DNA of 44,708 nucleotides, taken from NCBI RefSeq assembly GCF_037892545.1, contig NZ_JBBKBG010000021.1:1-44708 (forward strand). Reading direction: 5' to 3'. Both the position numbers and the translations under genes were made by a program. The notes under the pieces were generated by a model, which saw nothing but the letters and a program-made list of their open reading frames with translations, searched no databases and had not been told where the DNA came from. Numbering within the stretch: position 1 is the first letter of the stretch; the number at the start of each line of letters is the position of its first letter. Of this stretch, positions 23,400 through 30,258 are shown in pieces. This stretch comes from Pseudogracilibacillus sp037892545. Lineage in GTDB: Bacteria > Bacillota > Bacilli > Bacillales > Amphibacillaceae.

Positions 23400-24891
23400 A
23401 CTTACTTTAGGTTCGCTTTTTGATGGTTCTGGAGGATTTCCACTTGCAGGTATCATTTGCGGAATTGAACCAAAGTGGGCATCTGAAGTTGAACCATTTC
23501 CAATTCGTGTTACATCAAAACGAATTCCTCAAATGAAACATTTAGGGGACATTAGTTCAATCAACGGTGCAGAGGTTGAACCAGTTAATATTATCACTTT
23601 TGGTTCACCATGTACTGATCTATCAATTGCAGGAAAACGTGCAGGACTAGACGGAAGTCAGTCCTCTTTATTTTATGAAGCGATGCGAATTATAAAGGAA
23701 ATGAGGTGTAAAACAAATGGTGAATATCCAAGATATGCAGTGTGGGAAAATGTCTGTGGAGCCTTCTCCTCAAATAAAGGAGAAGACTTCAAAAGTGTCA
23801 TCGAGAAATTCTGTAAGGTCAAGGCCGAGAAAGTTGATATCCCTAAACCAGATAAATGGGAAAATGCAGGAGAAGTGTTGGGAGATAACTACTCAATTGC
23901 CTGGCGAGTCCTTGATGCGCAATATTGGGGAGTACCCCAGCGAAGAAAACGAATCTTTCTTGTCGCAGATTTTAATGGAAGAAGTGCATCCAAAATATTA
24001 TTTGAGTCAGAGAGCTTGCGAGGGTATTTTACGCAGAGCAAAACAGCGGAGCAAGGAACTACCGGAGATACTTCAAAAAGTGCTAAAGAAACAAGCAATA
24101 TCTGCTTAAATGACCAAGGTGGTAGCCGAATGGATGTAACCAAAGGGGTAACAGCAACTTTACGAGCAAAATCAAATCATCCTCCACTTGTATTCGATAA
24201 CCATGGAAGGGATGCAAGAATTAAAGGACCGGTTGATGTTGCCCAGACCGTTGTGTCTTTATATGGAACTGGTGGAAACAATCAGCCATTTGTTTTAGAG
24301 AAACCGAGAACCTTTGATATTCGTTTGACATCTGAAGGAACGGTTAACGTTCGAGCAAATATTTATGAAAGTGATGTGTCAAGAACAATAGATACATCTG
24401 GTAACTCACCAAACAGTAATCAAGGCGGAATTGCAATTGTGAGTAGTAAAGATGAATTAAGAAAAGGAAAACAATCAACCTATTCATCTAGTAAAAACTC
24501 ACATTTTACAAGTGCCGAAAAAGAACTCGCTAGTACGCTTGTTGCTACTGATTATAAGGATCCCCCACTTGTAAATGTTGAAGATTTAATTGTGAGGAGG
24601 CTCACCCCTACTGAATGTGGTAGATTGCAAGGTTTCCCAGATGGATGGTGCGATAACTTAAGTGAAGACAACCCATCGGATGAAGAGATTAACTTTTGGG
24701 AGAAAGTGTGGGAAACGCACCGACAATTGATTAGTAAAAATAAGCGACCTAAAACTCGAAAGCAAATCGTCAAATGGTTAAGCCAGCCACATTCTGATAC
24801 TGCTGAATATAAAATGTGGGGAAATGGAGTCGCACTTCCTTGTGTTATATATGTTTTAACTGGAATTGCCATACAATTAAATAAAGATTAG
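23392..24891 (+). CDS. Phage DNA (cytosine-5)-methyltransferase
   Basis: A 499-residue C5 methyltransferase. Motif I GSLFDGSGGFPLAG is at the N-terminus, then motif IV TFGSPCTDLS with the catalytic Cys, motif VI WENVCGAF, motif VIII QRRKRIFLVADF, and a C-terminal WGNGVALP (motif X). The segment between motifs VIII and IX (about 200-390) is long and repetitive in character (RAKSNHPPLVFDNHG, TVNVRANIYE, SRTIDTSGNS), so it may be a multi-specific target-recognition region. The GTG at 23392 is preferred over one at 23386 because GAGGTGA has better spacing. It overlaps the previous methyltransferase by 8 bases. Confidence 0.93.
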   Translation: MRKLTLGSLFDGSGGFPLAGIICGIEPKWASEVEPFPIRVTSKRIPQMKHLGDISSINGAEVEPVNIITFGSPCTDLSIAGKRAGLDGSQSSLFYEAMRIIKEMRCKTNGEYPRYAVWENVCGAFSSNKGEDFKSVIEKFCKVKAEKVDIPKPDKWENAGEVLGDNYSIAWRVLDAQYWGVPQRRKRIFLVADFNGRSASKILFESESLRGYFTQSKTAEQGTTGDTSKSAKETSNICLNDQGGSRMDVTKGVTATLRAKSNHPPLVFDNHGRDARIKGPVDVAQTVVSLYGTGGNNQPFVLEKPRTFDIRLTSEGTVNVRANIYESDVSRTIDTSGNSPNSNQGGIAIVSSKDELRKGKQSTYSSSKNSHFTSAEKELASTLVATDYKDPPLVNVEDLIVRRLTPTECGRLQGFPDGWCDNLSEDNPSDEEINFWEKVWETHRQLISKNKRPKTRKQIVKWLSQPHSDTAEYKMWGNGVALPCVIYVLTGIAIQLNKD

Positions 24892-24915
24892 GAAGTCAGA
24901 TGGAATCTGTTCAAA

Positions 24916-24962
24916 ACACTTGATATAAACACCTTTTAGAGTGATATATGTATGTACCAAAA
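24916..24962 (+). repeat. 47-bp dispersed element, copy 1
   Basis: This element matches 25882-25928 at 42 of 47 positions. It contains TTGATA and, 17-19 bases on, GATATATG, so it may be a promoter. It ends about 19 bases ahead of the start codon of the 216-residue protein. The shared core includes TTTTAGAGTGATATATGTAT. Confidence 0.75.
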
Positions 24963-24981
24963 TTGAAAGGTGGAATAAAAA

Positions 24982-25632
24982 ATGATTGTAAAATTTAATG
25001 TGAAGGGAAAAGAACGGAAAAAGTTAGTGGAAGCAATCAGCGAACATTTGAATATTCCTTTTGAGTATAAAGGAACACCAAGCTTTGCTTACGAGATTGG
25101 AGAGTATGTAGTTGATAGGGTTGGAACTTTGGAAGGCCCGACTAATGAAGAGTTAATCCATACATTAGAAAGTAAATATAACTTTGGAGCGGATCGGGAT
25201 GAGTCAAAGGAAACGTTCATACTTTCCATTGAATATCCCCGAGACCCCTTCGATGAGCAAACAATAGAGAATTTAGAAAAACTGATTCAGAGTAAAACCA
25301 CATTAATTAAACTGGCACTAGCTATTGAAACAACTAAAATTGCACTAGAAGACGACCGTATCATATTCCCTTGGTTTGAAAGAAAATTGACACCAGAGGA
25401 ATTAGAAACATACACAAAGTTTATTGTCGCATTATGCGAAACAGCTCTAAAGCAAAAACGAGTGACGGCAGTTGAAAAACAAGTCGAAAACGAAAAATAT
25501 GCATTTCGATGTTTCCTGTTAAAGCTAAATTTTATAGGCGATGAATATAAATCCGACAGAAAGCTCTTGATGTCAAAACTGTCAGGTGATTCTTCATTTA
25601 AAAGAACGAAAAAAATGGTGGAAGCTTCATGA
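24982..25632 (+). CDS. Phage 'virulence-related' protein, unknown function, C-terminal module shared with the amidoligase
   Basis: A 216-residue protein beginning MIVKFNVKGKERKKLVEAIS, a pattern I recall from Firmicute phage proteins annotated virulence-related, with no known activity. The N-terminal half looks alpha/beta. The last 42 residues or so (QVENEKYAFRCFLLKLNFIG onward, ending LSGDSSFKR) match the C-terminus of the amidoligase encoded nearby. The same 47-bp element precedes both genes. The ATG follows AAAGGTGG. It overlaps the next gene by 4 bases. It probably belongs to the same functional unit as the amidoligase (inference). Confidence 0.75.
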   Translation: MIVKFNVKGKERKKLVEAISEHLNIPFEYKGTPSFAYEIGEYVVDRVGTLEGPTNEELIHTLESKYNFGADRDESKETFILSIEYPRDPFDEQTIENLEKLIQSKTTLIKLALAIETTKIALEDDRIIFPWFERKLTPEELETYTKFIVALCETALKQKRVTAVEKQVENEKYAFRCFLLKLNFIGDEYKSDRKLLMSKLSGDSSFKRTKKMVEAS

Positions 25633-25856
25633 ACAATATAACGAAAGAATCGCTGACCAAGTTAAAAAAACAATATCAGCCTGGAACAAGAGTACGTTTG
25701 ATTGAAATGGATGATCCATATTCAAATCTTATCCCAGGTGATGAAGGAACTGTTTCTTATGTCGATGATATAGGAACAATACACATAAAATGGGATAAAG
25801 GAAGTTCACTCGGAATTGTATTTGGAGTTGATAAGTGTCTAATCATCGAACAATAA
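25629..25856 (+). CDS. DUF4314 family small protein
   Basis: A 75-residue protein with the DUF4314 pattern PGTRVRLIEMDDPYSNLIPG, then GDEGTVSYVDDIGTIHIKWD and SLGIVFGVDKC. The fold is probably a small SH3-like beta barrel. It is coupled to the upstream gene by an ATGA overlap and followed by the second 47-bp element. These proteins recur in Firmicute phages beside amidoligase and virulence-related genes. No activity is known. Confidence 0.85.
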   Translation: MNNITKESLTKLKKQYQPGTRVRLIEMDDPYSNLIPGDEGTVSYVDDIGTIHIKWDKGSSLGIVFGVDKCLIIEQ

Positions 25857-25881
25857 AAATACATTCAAATAACTGTAGATA

Positions 25882-25948
25882 ACACTTGATATATAAGGCT
25901 TTTAGAGTGATATATGTATGTAACAAAAACACACATACACTCTAAAAG
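25882..25948 (+). repeat. 47-bp dispersed element, copy 2, extended into a hairpin over the amidoligase ribosome binding site
   Basis: Positions 25882-25928 match the element at 24916-24962 with five differences. Only this copy continues into an inverted repeat: CTTTTAGAGTG (25899-25909) pairs with CACTCTAAAAG (25938-25948), with further partial pairing inside. The right arm ends in the AAAAGGGG that serves as ribosome binding site for the next gene, so folding could hide it. Confidence 0.7.
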
Positions 25949-25959
25949 GGGATGATGAA

Positions 25960-26859
25960 ATGTTAAACGCAAAGTTTGGAATTGAAATTGAATTCACAGG
26001 AATCACAAGAGAAAAAGCAGCGAAGGTAGCAGCAAAGTTTCTTGAGGGGAAATACATCGAAGGTGGAACATACTACGATGTAAAGAAAGTGAAAGTTCCA
26101 GACGGACGGATATGGGAATTTGTTTATGATGGAAGTATTCGGACGCAAGTTAGTCGAAACGGTAGAAGGGTTAATGCAAACAGAGATTATAGCGTTGAGA
26201 TTGTAAGCCCAATTCTAACCTACCGAAAAGACATTGACACTTTACAGGAGCTTGTTCGAAGGATACGGAAAGCGGGAGCCTTTACCAATTCATCTTGTGG
26301 AATTCACATTCACTTAGATGGGAGCCCACATACACCAAGGAGCATACGAAACTTTGTAAACATCATCGCAAGTAGGAACGATTTGTTTTACAAGGCACTA
26401 GAAATCAAGAATGAGAGAATGCGTTATTGCAAACGGATGGATGACATTTTAGTAGAAAAGATGAATCGGAAAAAGCCAAAGACAATGCGGGAAATTGAAG
26501 ACATTTGGTATGAAGGATACAGCGAAAGCAGAAGTAGACACTATCATAATAGCCGATACCATTTCTTAAATCTACATAGCTTTTTTAGAAGAAACCGAAC
26601 GGTTGAGTTACGAGGCTTTAACAGTGTCCTTCACGCAGGGAAAATAAGAAGCTTCATAGTTTTATCCCTAGCAATCAACAATCAAGCATTAACACAGAAA
26701 AGCGCTTCATCGAAAAAACCGCAAGTTGAAAATGAAAAATTTGCCATGCGAACATACCTCAATCGAATCGGATTGATTGGAGAAGAGTTCGCAAACTGTA
26801 GGGCACACTTAACCAAGCCTTTGTCAGGCTCAGCAGCGTGGAGGTTCCGGGTTGGATAA
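25960..26859 (+). CDS. Amidoligase (COOH-NH2 ligase, Amidoligase_2 family)
   Basis: A 299-residue ATP-dependent amidoligase of the glutamine-synthetase-like fold. Family motifs are FGIEIEFTGITREKA at the N-terminus, YSVEIVSPIL, SCGIHIHLDG, RYHFLNLHSFF and TVELRGFNSVLHAGK. Members join a carboxylate to an amine and are often encoded beside gamma-glutamylcyclotransferases, as here. The substrate is unknown; peptides, cell-wall precursors or modified proteins have been proposed for the family. The C-terminal 42 residues (QVENEKFAMRTYLNRIGLIG on) match the end of the 216-residue protein upstream, so this tail is a separable module. The start follows AAGGGG. Confidence 0.9.
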   Translation: MLNAKFGIEIEFTGITREKAAKVAAKFLEGKYIEGGTYYDVKKVKVPDGRIWEFVYDGSIRTQVSRNGRRVNANRDYSVEIVSPILTYRKDIDTLQELVRRIRKAGAFTNSSCGIHIHLDGSPHTPRSIRNFVNIIASRNDLFYKALEIKNERMRYCKRMDDILVEKMNRKKPKTMREIEDIWYEGYSESRSRHYHNSRYHFLNLHSFFRRNRTVELRGFNSVLHAGKIRSFIVLSLAINNQALTQKSASSKKPQVENEKFAMRTYLNRIGLIGEEFANCRAHLTKPLSGSAAWRFRVG

Positions 26860-26870
26860 GCTACCCGGAA
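26845..26870 (+). other. Hairpin across the amidoligase stop codon
   Basis: TTCCGGGT (26845-26852) and ACCCGGAA (26863-26870) form a perfect 8-bp stem around the amidoligase stop. There is no T-run after it, so it is not an intrinsic terminator. It could stabilise the upstream mRNA end or lower expression of the next gene. Confidence 0.5.
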
Positions 26871-26901
26871 TCATTCAAAAATAAATTGTGAAAGGATTGA
26901 C

Positions 26902-27387
26902 ATGATGGGTAAATTATATATTGCTTACGGATCAAATTTAAATCTAGAACAAATGGCAAATAGATGTCCGACTGCAAAAGTAGTAGGACCAAGTGAAATA
27001 AAGGGGCACAAACTCGTTTTTAGGGGGCCACACGCGCATGCAGTTGCAACGGTTGAACCATGCAAGGGAGAAAGCGTTCCGGTCCTTGTGTGGCAGATTA
27101 CCTCTAGTGACGAAAAGGCACTTGATCGTTATGAAGGATGGCCACATCTGTATAGAAAAGAAATGATGAAAGTTAAAGTAGATAAAAAGACAGTAAATGC
27201 GATGGTCTATATTATGAATGAAGGCAGACCACTTGAGCAGCCGAGTTGTTACTATTACTCAACCATTTTAGAAGGTTATCAAAGCGCAGGATTTGATGTC
27301 GAATATTTACGTAGAGCAGTTGAGAATTCATATAAAAAAGACGGTGTTACTTTAGAAAACGAATCTAATGGAGGGAAATTAGTGTAG
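26902..27387 (+). CDS. Gamma-glutamylcyclotransferase (AIG2-like)
   Basis: A 161-residue GGCT-fold protein. It opens with the signature KLYIAYGSNLNLEQMANRCP and has the catalytic glutamate in DRYEGWPHLYRK at about residue 78. GGCTs cyclise gamma-glutamyl-amines to release 5-oxoproline plus the amine. Placed directly after an amidoligase, it could undo or edit gamma-glutamyl-type bonds made by that enzyme; this pairing is known from comparative work on amidoligases. The start is a double ATG after AAAGGA. It is the last gene before the inserted erm segment. Confidence 0.92.
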   Translation: MMGKLYIAYGSNLNLEQMANRCPTAKVVGPSEIKGHKLVFRGPHAHAVATVEPCKGESVPVLVWQITSSDEKALDRYEGWPHLYRKEMMKVKVDKKTVNAMVYIMNEGRPLEQPSCYYYSTILEGYQSAGFDVEYLRRAVENSYKKDGVTLENESNGGKLV

Positions 27388-27445
27388 TCCGAATAATATG
27401 ATAATATATAAGCAAAGTTGAACACACTAGGTGAATGGAAAATAC

Positions 27446-27478
27446 CAAAAAAGGACTGCCTAGATGGCAATCCTTTTT
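27446..27478. terminator. Bidirectional terminator between the GGCT and erm genes
   Basis: AAAAAAGGACTGCC and TGGCAATCCTTTTT form a stem with one mismatch and a TAGA loop. The plus strand ends in TTTTT and the minus strand in TTTTTT, so it can end both the convergent phage operon and the erm transcript. Confidence 0.85.
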
Positions 27479-27502
27479 ATTAAATGCTAAGGAATTTGTC
27501 AC

Positions 27503-28237
27503 TTAGTTATTAAACAATTTATAGCTATTAAATACTGATAAAAATTGTTCGAAGTTAATGTTCCTTAAATCCTTTATTTTTGCATAACTTAAGGCTTTAT
27601 TAAACTGGTTTTTAGTAAATAGTTCTCTGTATTCTTGGTTAACCCATTTCATAACAAAATTATTATATATTTTTTTATCTTTGTGTGATATTTTTGATGG
27701 GTGTCTTTTTAACATAATTAAAGAACTATTAATTTTAGGTTTTGGATGAAAGTATTCTTTAGGGATTTTACTTAATATGGATATATCTACTTCAGTCATT
27801 AAAAGTAACGCTAGAGAACGATTTGTATTGAGTAGCCTTTTAGCAAATCCTTCCTCGACTATTAAGTAACTAACTGTTGCATTACTTTCAAAGACAATTT
27901 TTCGTACTATATCCGTACTTATATAATAAGGTATATTACCATAGATTTTATATGTTCTGTTGTTTGGGAACTTGAACTGTAATATATCCTTATTTATAAT
28001 TCGAAAATTATCGTAATTTGTAACTTTATTTTGTGTTTGAATACATAAATTTGAATCTATCTCGATAGCTGTTACATAATTACATTTTTGAACCAGTTCT
28101 AGTGTGAAATGGCCTTTTCCTGAACCAATTTCAAAAACATTATCATCGCTATTTAATTCTAAATTACTCATAATTTTATTTATATGTCGTTTCGAGGTAA
28201 TAAAGTTTTGACTAAATTTTATCTCTTTTTTGTTCAT
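27503..28237 (-). CDS. erm: 23S rRNA adenine-N6 methyltransferase, Erm(C)/Erm(T)-like (macrolide-lincosamide-streptogramin B resistance)
   Basis: A 244-residue Erm dimethyltransferase that acts on A2058 of 23S rRNA. Motif I EIGSGKGHFT is at about 37-46, then DILQFKFP, and motif IV reads GNIPYYIS (Tyr105 where ErmC has Asn, GNIPYNIS). HPKPKINSSLI and LFTKNQFNKAL are present. By memory it is closest to ErmC/ErmT rather than ErmB or ErmA, but clearly not identical, so the exact class needs a database comparison. The ATG at 28237 is preferred over a TTG-like upstream codon because the GGAG lies 9 bases before it and both are part of the attenuator. It lies opposite to all surrounding phage genes, as a self-contained cassette between the GGCT and large terminase genes. 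Confidence 0.95.
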   Translation of the reverse strand: MNKKEIKFSQNFITSKRHINKIMSNLELNSDDNVFEIGSGKGHFTLELVQKCNYVTAIEIDSNLCIQTQNKVTNYDNFRIINKDILQFKFPNNRTYKIYGNIPYYISTDIVRKIVFESNATVSYLIVEEGFAKRLLNTNRSLALLLMTEVDISILSKIPKEYFHPKPKINSSLIMLKRHPSKISHKDKKIYNNFVMKWVNQEYRELFTKNQFNKALSYAKIKDLRNINFEQFLSVFNSYKLFNN

Positions 28238-28324
28238 TATAACCCACTCCAATGTGGTTATAATGAATTTTCTATATTAACAATTCATTATAACCAATTA
28301 TTTTTCATTTGGTTGATAATGAAC
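28233..28324 (-). promoter_or_regulatory. ErmC-type translational attenuator
   Basis: Four mutually complementary segments lie in order on the minus strand: segment 1 at 28324-28311 inside the second leader peptide, segment 2 at 28295-28282 (GGTTATAATGAATT), segment 3 at 28269-28256 (its exact complement) and segment 4 at 28244-28233, which contains the erm start. Pairing 1:2 with 3:4 buries the erm ribosome binding site and AUG. Stalling on the leader would free 2 to pair with 3 and release 4. This is the classical induction mechanism of ermC. Confidence 0.9.
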
Positions 28325-28357
28325 TGTATTTATTACAAAAATGCTAAAAATACCCAA
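28298..28357 (-). CDS. Erm leader peptide 2 (ErmCL-like)
   Basis: A 19-residue ORF with a TTG start after AAGGAG. The product reads GIFSIFVINTVHYQPNEK after the initiator, nearly the same as the ErmC leader (GIFSIFVIS...). The IFVI segment is the known stalling sequence in the presence of erythromycin-type macrolides. Segment 1 of the attenuator falls in its VHYQP codons. A TTG start instead of ATG should lower its translation. Confidence 0.9.
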   Translation of the reverse strand: MGIFSIFVINTVHYQPNEK

Positions 28358-28391
28358 GTGCTAATTCTCCTTCCGTTTTAAGTGTTAAAAC

Positions 28392-28439
28392 TTAGACGAA
28401 AATGGAGAAGTCAATTACAAATAATGAACAATTACCCAT
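28392..28439 (-). CDS. Erm leader peptide 1
   Basis: A 15-residue ORF (MGNCSLFVIDFSIFV) with an ATG preceded by AAGGAGG at good spacing, 34 bases upstream of leader peptide 2. Two tandem leaders are known from ermA, whereas ermC has one, so this locus combines an ermC-like second leader with an ermA-like layout. The peptide itself carries LFVI, similar to the stalling core of leader 2. A function in sensing is inferred. Confidence 0.7.
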   Translation of the reverse strand: MGNCSLFVIDFSIFV

Positions 28440-28553
28440 TTAAATTCCTCCTTGTTAAACCTAAAGTTATTTTAACACATAAATTGTGAATTAAACAGTG
28501 AATATTGTTCTGCAAAAGGGTACAGATTGTGGAACAATTAAATAGATGTCTTA

Positions 28554-28580
28554 AGCTCAGATAGCAATCTGGGCTTTTTT
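28554..28580 (+). terminator. Intrinsic terminator upstream of the large terminase gene
   Basis: AGCTCAGAT (28554-28562) and ATCTGGGCT (28567-28575) form a 9-bp stem with one G-U pair, followed by TTTTTT. The rest of 28440-28629 contains no gene on either strand; the erm promoter (minus strand) must lie in 28440-28520. The hairpin resembles the leader terminator at 19911-19946 in form and place. Confidence 0.75.
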
Positions 28581-28629
28581 GTCGTGCAAAACTTTATAAA
28601 TTCATTTAGTTTTTTTATTTGCTAAGGGG

Positions 28630-30237
28630 GTGGTTATAATTAGAAAGCTAGAAATTTATAAACCAACAATCTTTAAAGCTGAACAATCCTACTACGATAA
28701 GGATGCTGCTGATATGGCAGTAAACTTTATAAGTTATTTAAAACATACAAAAGGTGAATGGTTTGGAAAAAACTTTGACTTGATAGATTGGCAGGAGCAG
28801 ATTATTCGAGATGTATTTGGGACGATGAAGCCTAATGGCTATCGACAGTTTAATACTGCCTATATTGAGATAGCTAAGAAACAAGGAAAGTCAGAACTTG
28901 CCGCTGCGGTTGCCTTACTTTTAACATGTGGTGACTTTGAACATGGTGGAGAAGTATATGGATGTGCTGCGGATAGGCAACAAGCATCGATTGTATTTGA
29001 CGTTGCAGTTGATATGGTGGAACAATCACCCGCACTTAAGGCACGATCTAAACCCGTCCTTTCACAAAAACGATTGATTTATAAACCATTGGGTAGTTTC
29101 TATCAAGTGTTATCTGCGGAAGCTTATACAAAACATGGATTGAACGTCCATGGGGTAGTTTTTGATGAGTTACATGCACAACCGAACCGAAGGCTATACG
29201 ATGTTATGACTCATGGTTCAGGGGACGCAAGGAAACAACCATTGTATTTCTTAATCACAACTGCAGGAAATGACCAGCATTCAATATGTTACGAAGTACA
29301 TCAGAAAGCAAAAGATGTACTTGAGGGAAGAAAAATAGATCCTACTTTTTATCCTGTTATCTATGGTGCAGAGGAAGATGATGATTGGACAGACCCTGAA
29401 GTTTGGAAGAAGGCAAATCCATCACTAGGAATTACAGTAGATATAGAGAAAGTCGAACAAGCATGTGAAAGTGCGAAACAGAATCCTGCTGAGGAGAACT
29501 TATTTAGGCAGTTACGATTGAACCAATGGGTAAAACAATCTGTCAGATGGATGCCAATGGAAAAGTGGGACAGATGTGGTTTGCCAGTTGACCCTAAAAG
29601 GTTAATTGGTAGAGAGTGCTATGCGGGTTTAGACTTATCATCGACAACAGATATCACAGCATTTGTTTTAATCTTTCCACCAGAATATGAAGATGATAAA
29701 TATGTTGTTTTGCCTTACTTTTGGATACCTGAAGAAAACATTAGACAGCGTGTGGATAGGGACAGAGTACCTTACGATGTGTGGGAGCAACAAGGTCACA
29801 TGCAAACAACAGAAGGAAACGTTGTTCACTATGCTTATATTGAAAAGTTCATCGAAGAATTAGGAAAGAAATACAATATAAAGGAAATTGCCTTTGACCG
29901 TTGGGGAGCTGTTCAGATGACGCAAAACCTCGAAGGATTAGGCTTTACTGTAGTTCCTTTTGGACAAGGTTTTAAAGATATGAGCCCATCATCAAAAGAG
30001 TTGATGAAATTAACATTAGAAGAAAAACTTGCTCACGGCGGACATCCAGTTTTACGTTGGATGATGGATAACATTCATGTTCGAACGGATCCAGCTGGAA
30101 ACATTAAACCTGACAAGGAAAAATCAACGGAAAAGATTGATGGTGCGGTGGCAACAATTATGGCACTTGACCGAGCAATTAGAAGAAGCGGAACAAGTGA
30201 TTCCGTCTATGATGATAGAGGATTGATTGTGTTCTAA
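28630..30237 (+). CDS. Phage terminase large subunit
   Basis: A 535-residue HK97-type large terminase. The ATPase domain has a Walker A-like AKKQGKSELAAA at about 84 and Walker B VVFDELHAQ at about 175. The C-terminal nuclease shows the acidic residues GLDLSSTTD, FDRWGAV and EKIDGAVATIMALDRA. It cuts and translocates DNA into the prohead. The start is a GTG closely following AAGGGG; the very short spacing and lack of any ATG nearby are odd, and the erm insertion a few hundred bases upstream may have changed the 5' end. Length is normal for the family. Confidence 0.95.
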   Translation: MVIIRKLEIYKPTIFKAEQSYYDKDAADMAVNFISYLKHTKGEWFGKNFDLIDWQEQIIRDVFGTMKPNGYRQFNTAYIEIAKKQGKSELAAAVALLLTCGDFEHGGEVYGCAADRQQASIVFDVAVDMVEQSPALKARSKPVLSQKRLIYKPLGSFYQVLSAEAYTKHGLNVHGVVFDELHAQPNRRLYDVMTHGSGDARKQPLYFLITTAGNDQHSICYEVHQKAKDVLEGRKIDPTFYPVIYGAEEDDDWTDPEVWKKANPSLGITVDIEKVEQACESAKQNPAEENLFRQLRLNQWVKQSVRWMPMEKWDRCGLPVDPKRLIGRECYAGLDLSSTTDITAFVLIFPPEYEDDKYVVLPYFWIPEENIRQRVDRDRVPYDVWEQQGHMQTTEGNVVHYAYIEKFIEELGKKYNIKEIAFDRWGAVQMTQNLEGLGFTVVPFGQGFKDMSPSSKELMKLTLEEKLAHGGHPVLRWMMDNIHVRTDPAGNIKPDKEKSTEKIDGAVATIMALDRAIRRSGTSDSVYDDRGLIVF

Positions 30238-30258
30238 AGTTAAGGAGATGATGTTCAT

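Noticed and set aside
27387..28630. Transposon carrying erm
   Set aside because: No transposase, terminal inverted repeats or flanking duplications were seen around the cassette; the mode of entry remains unknown.
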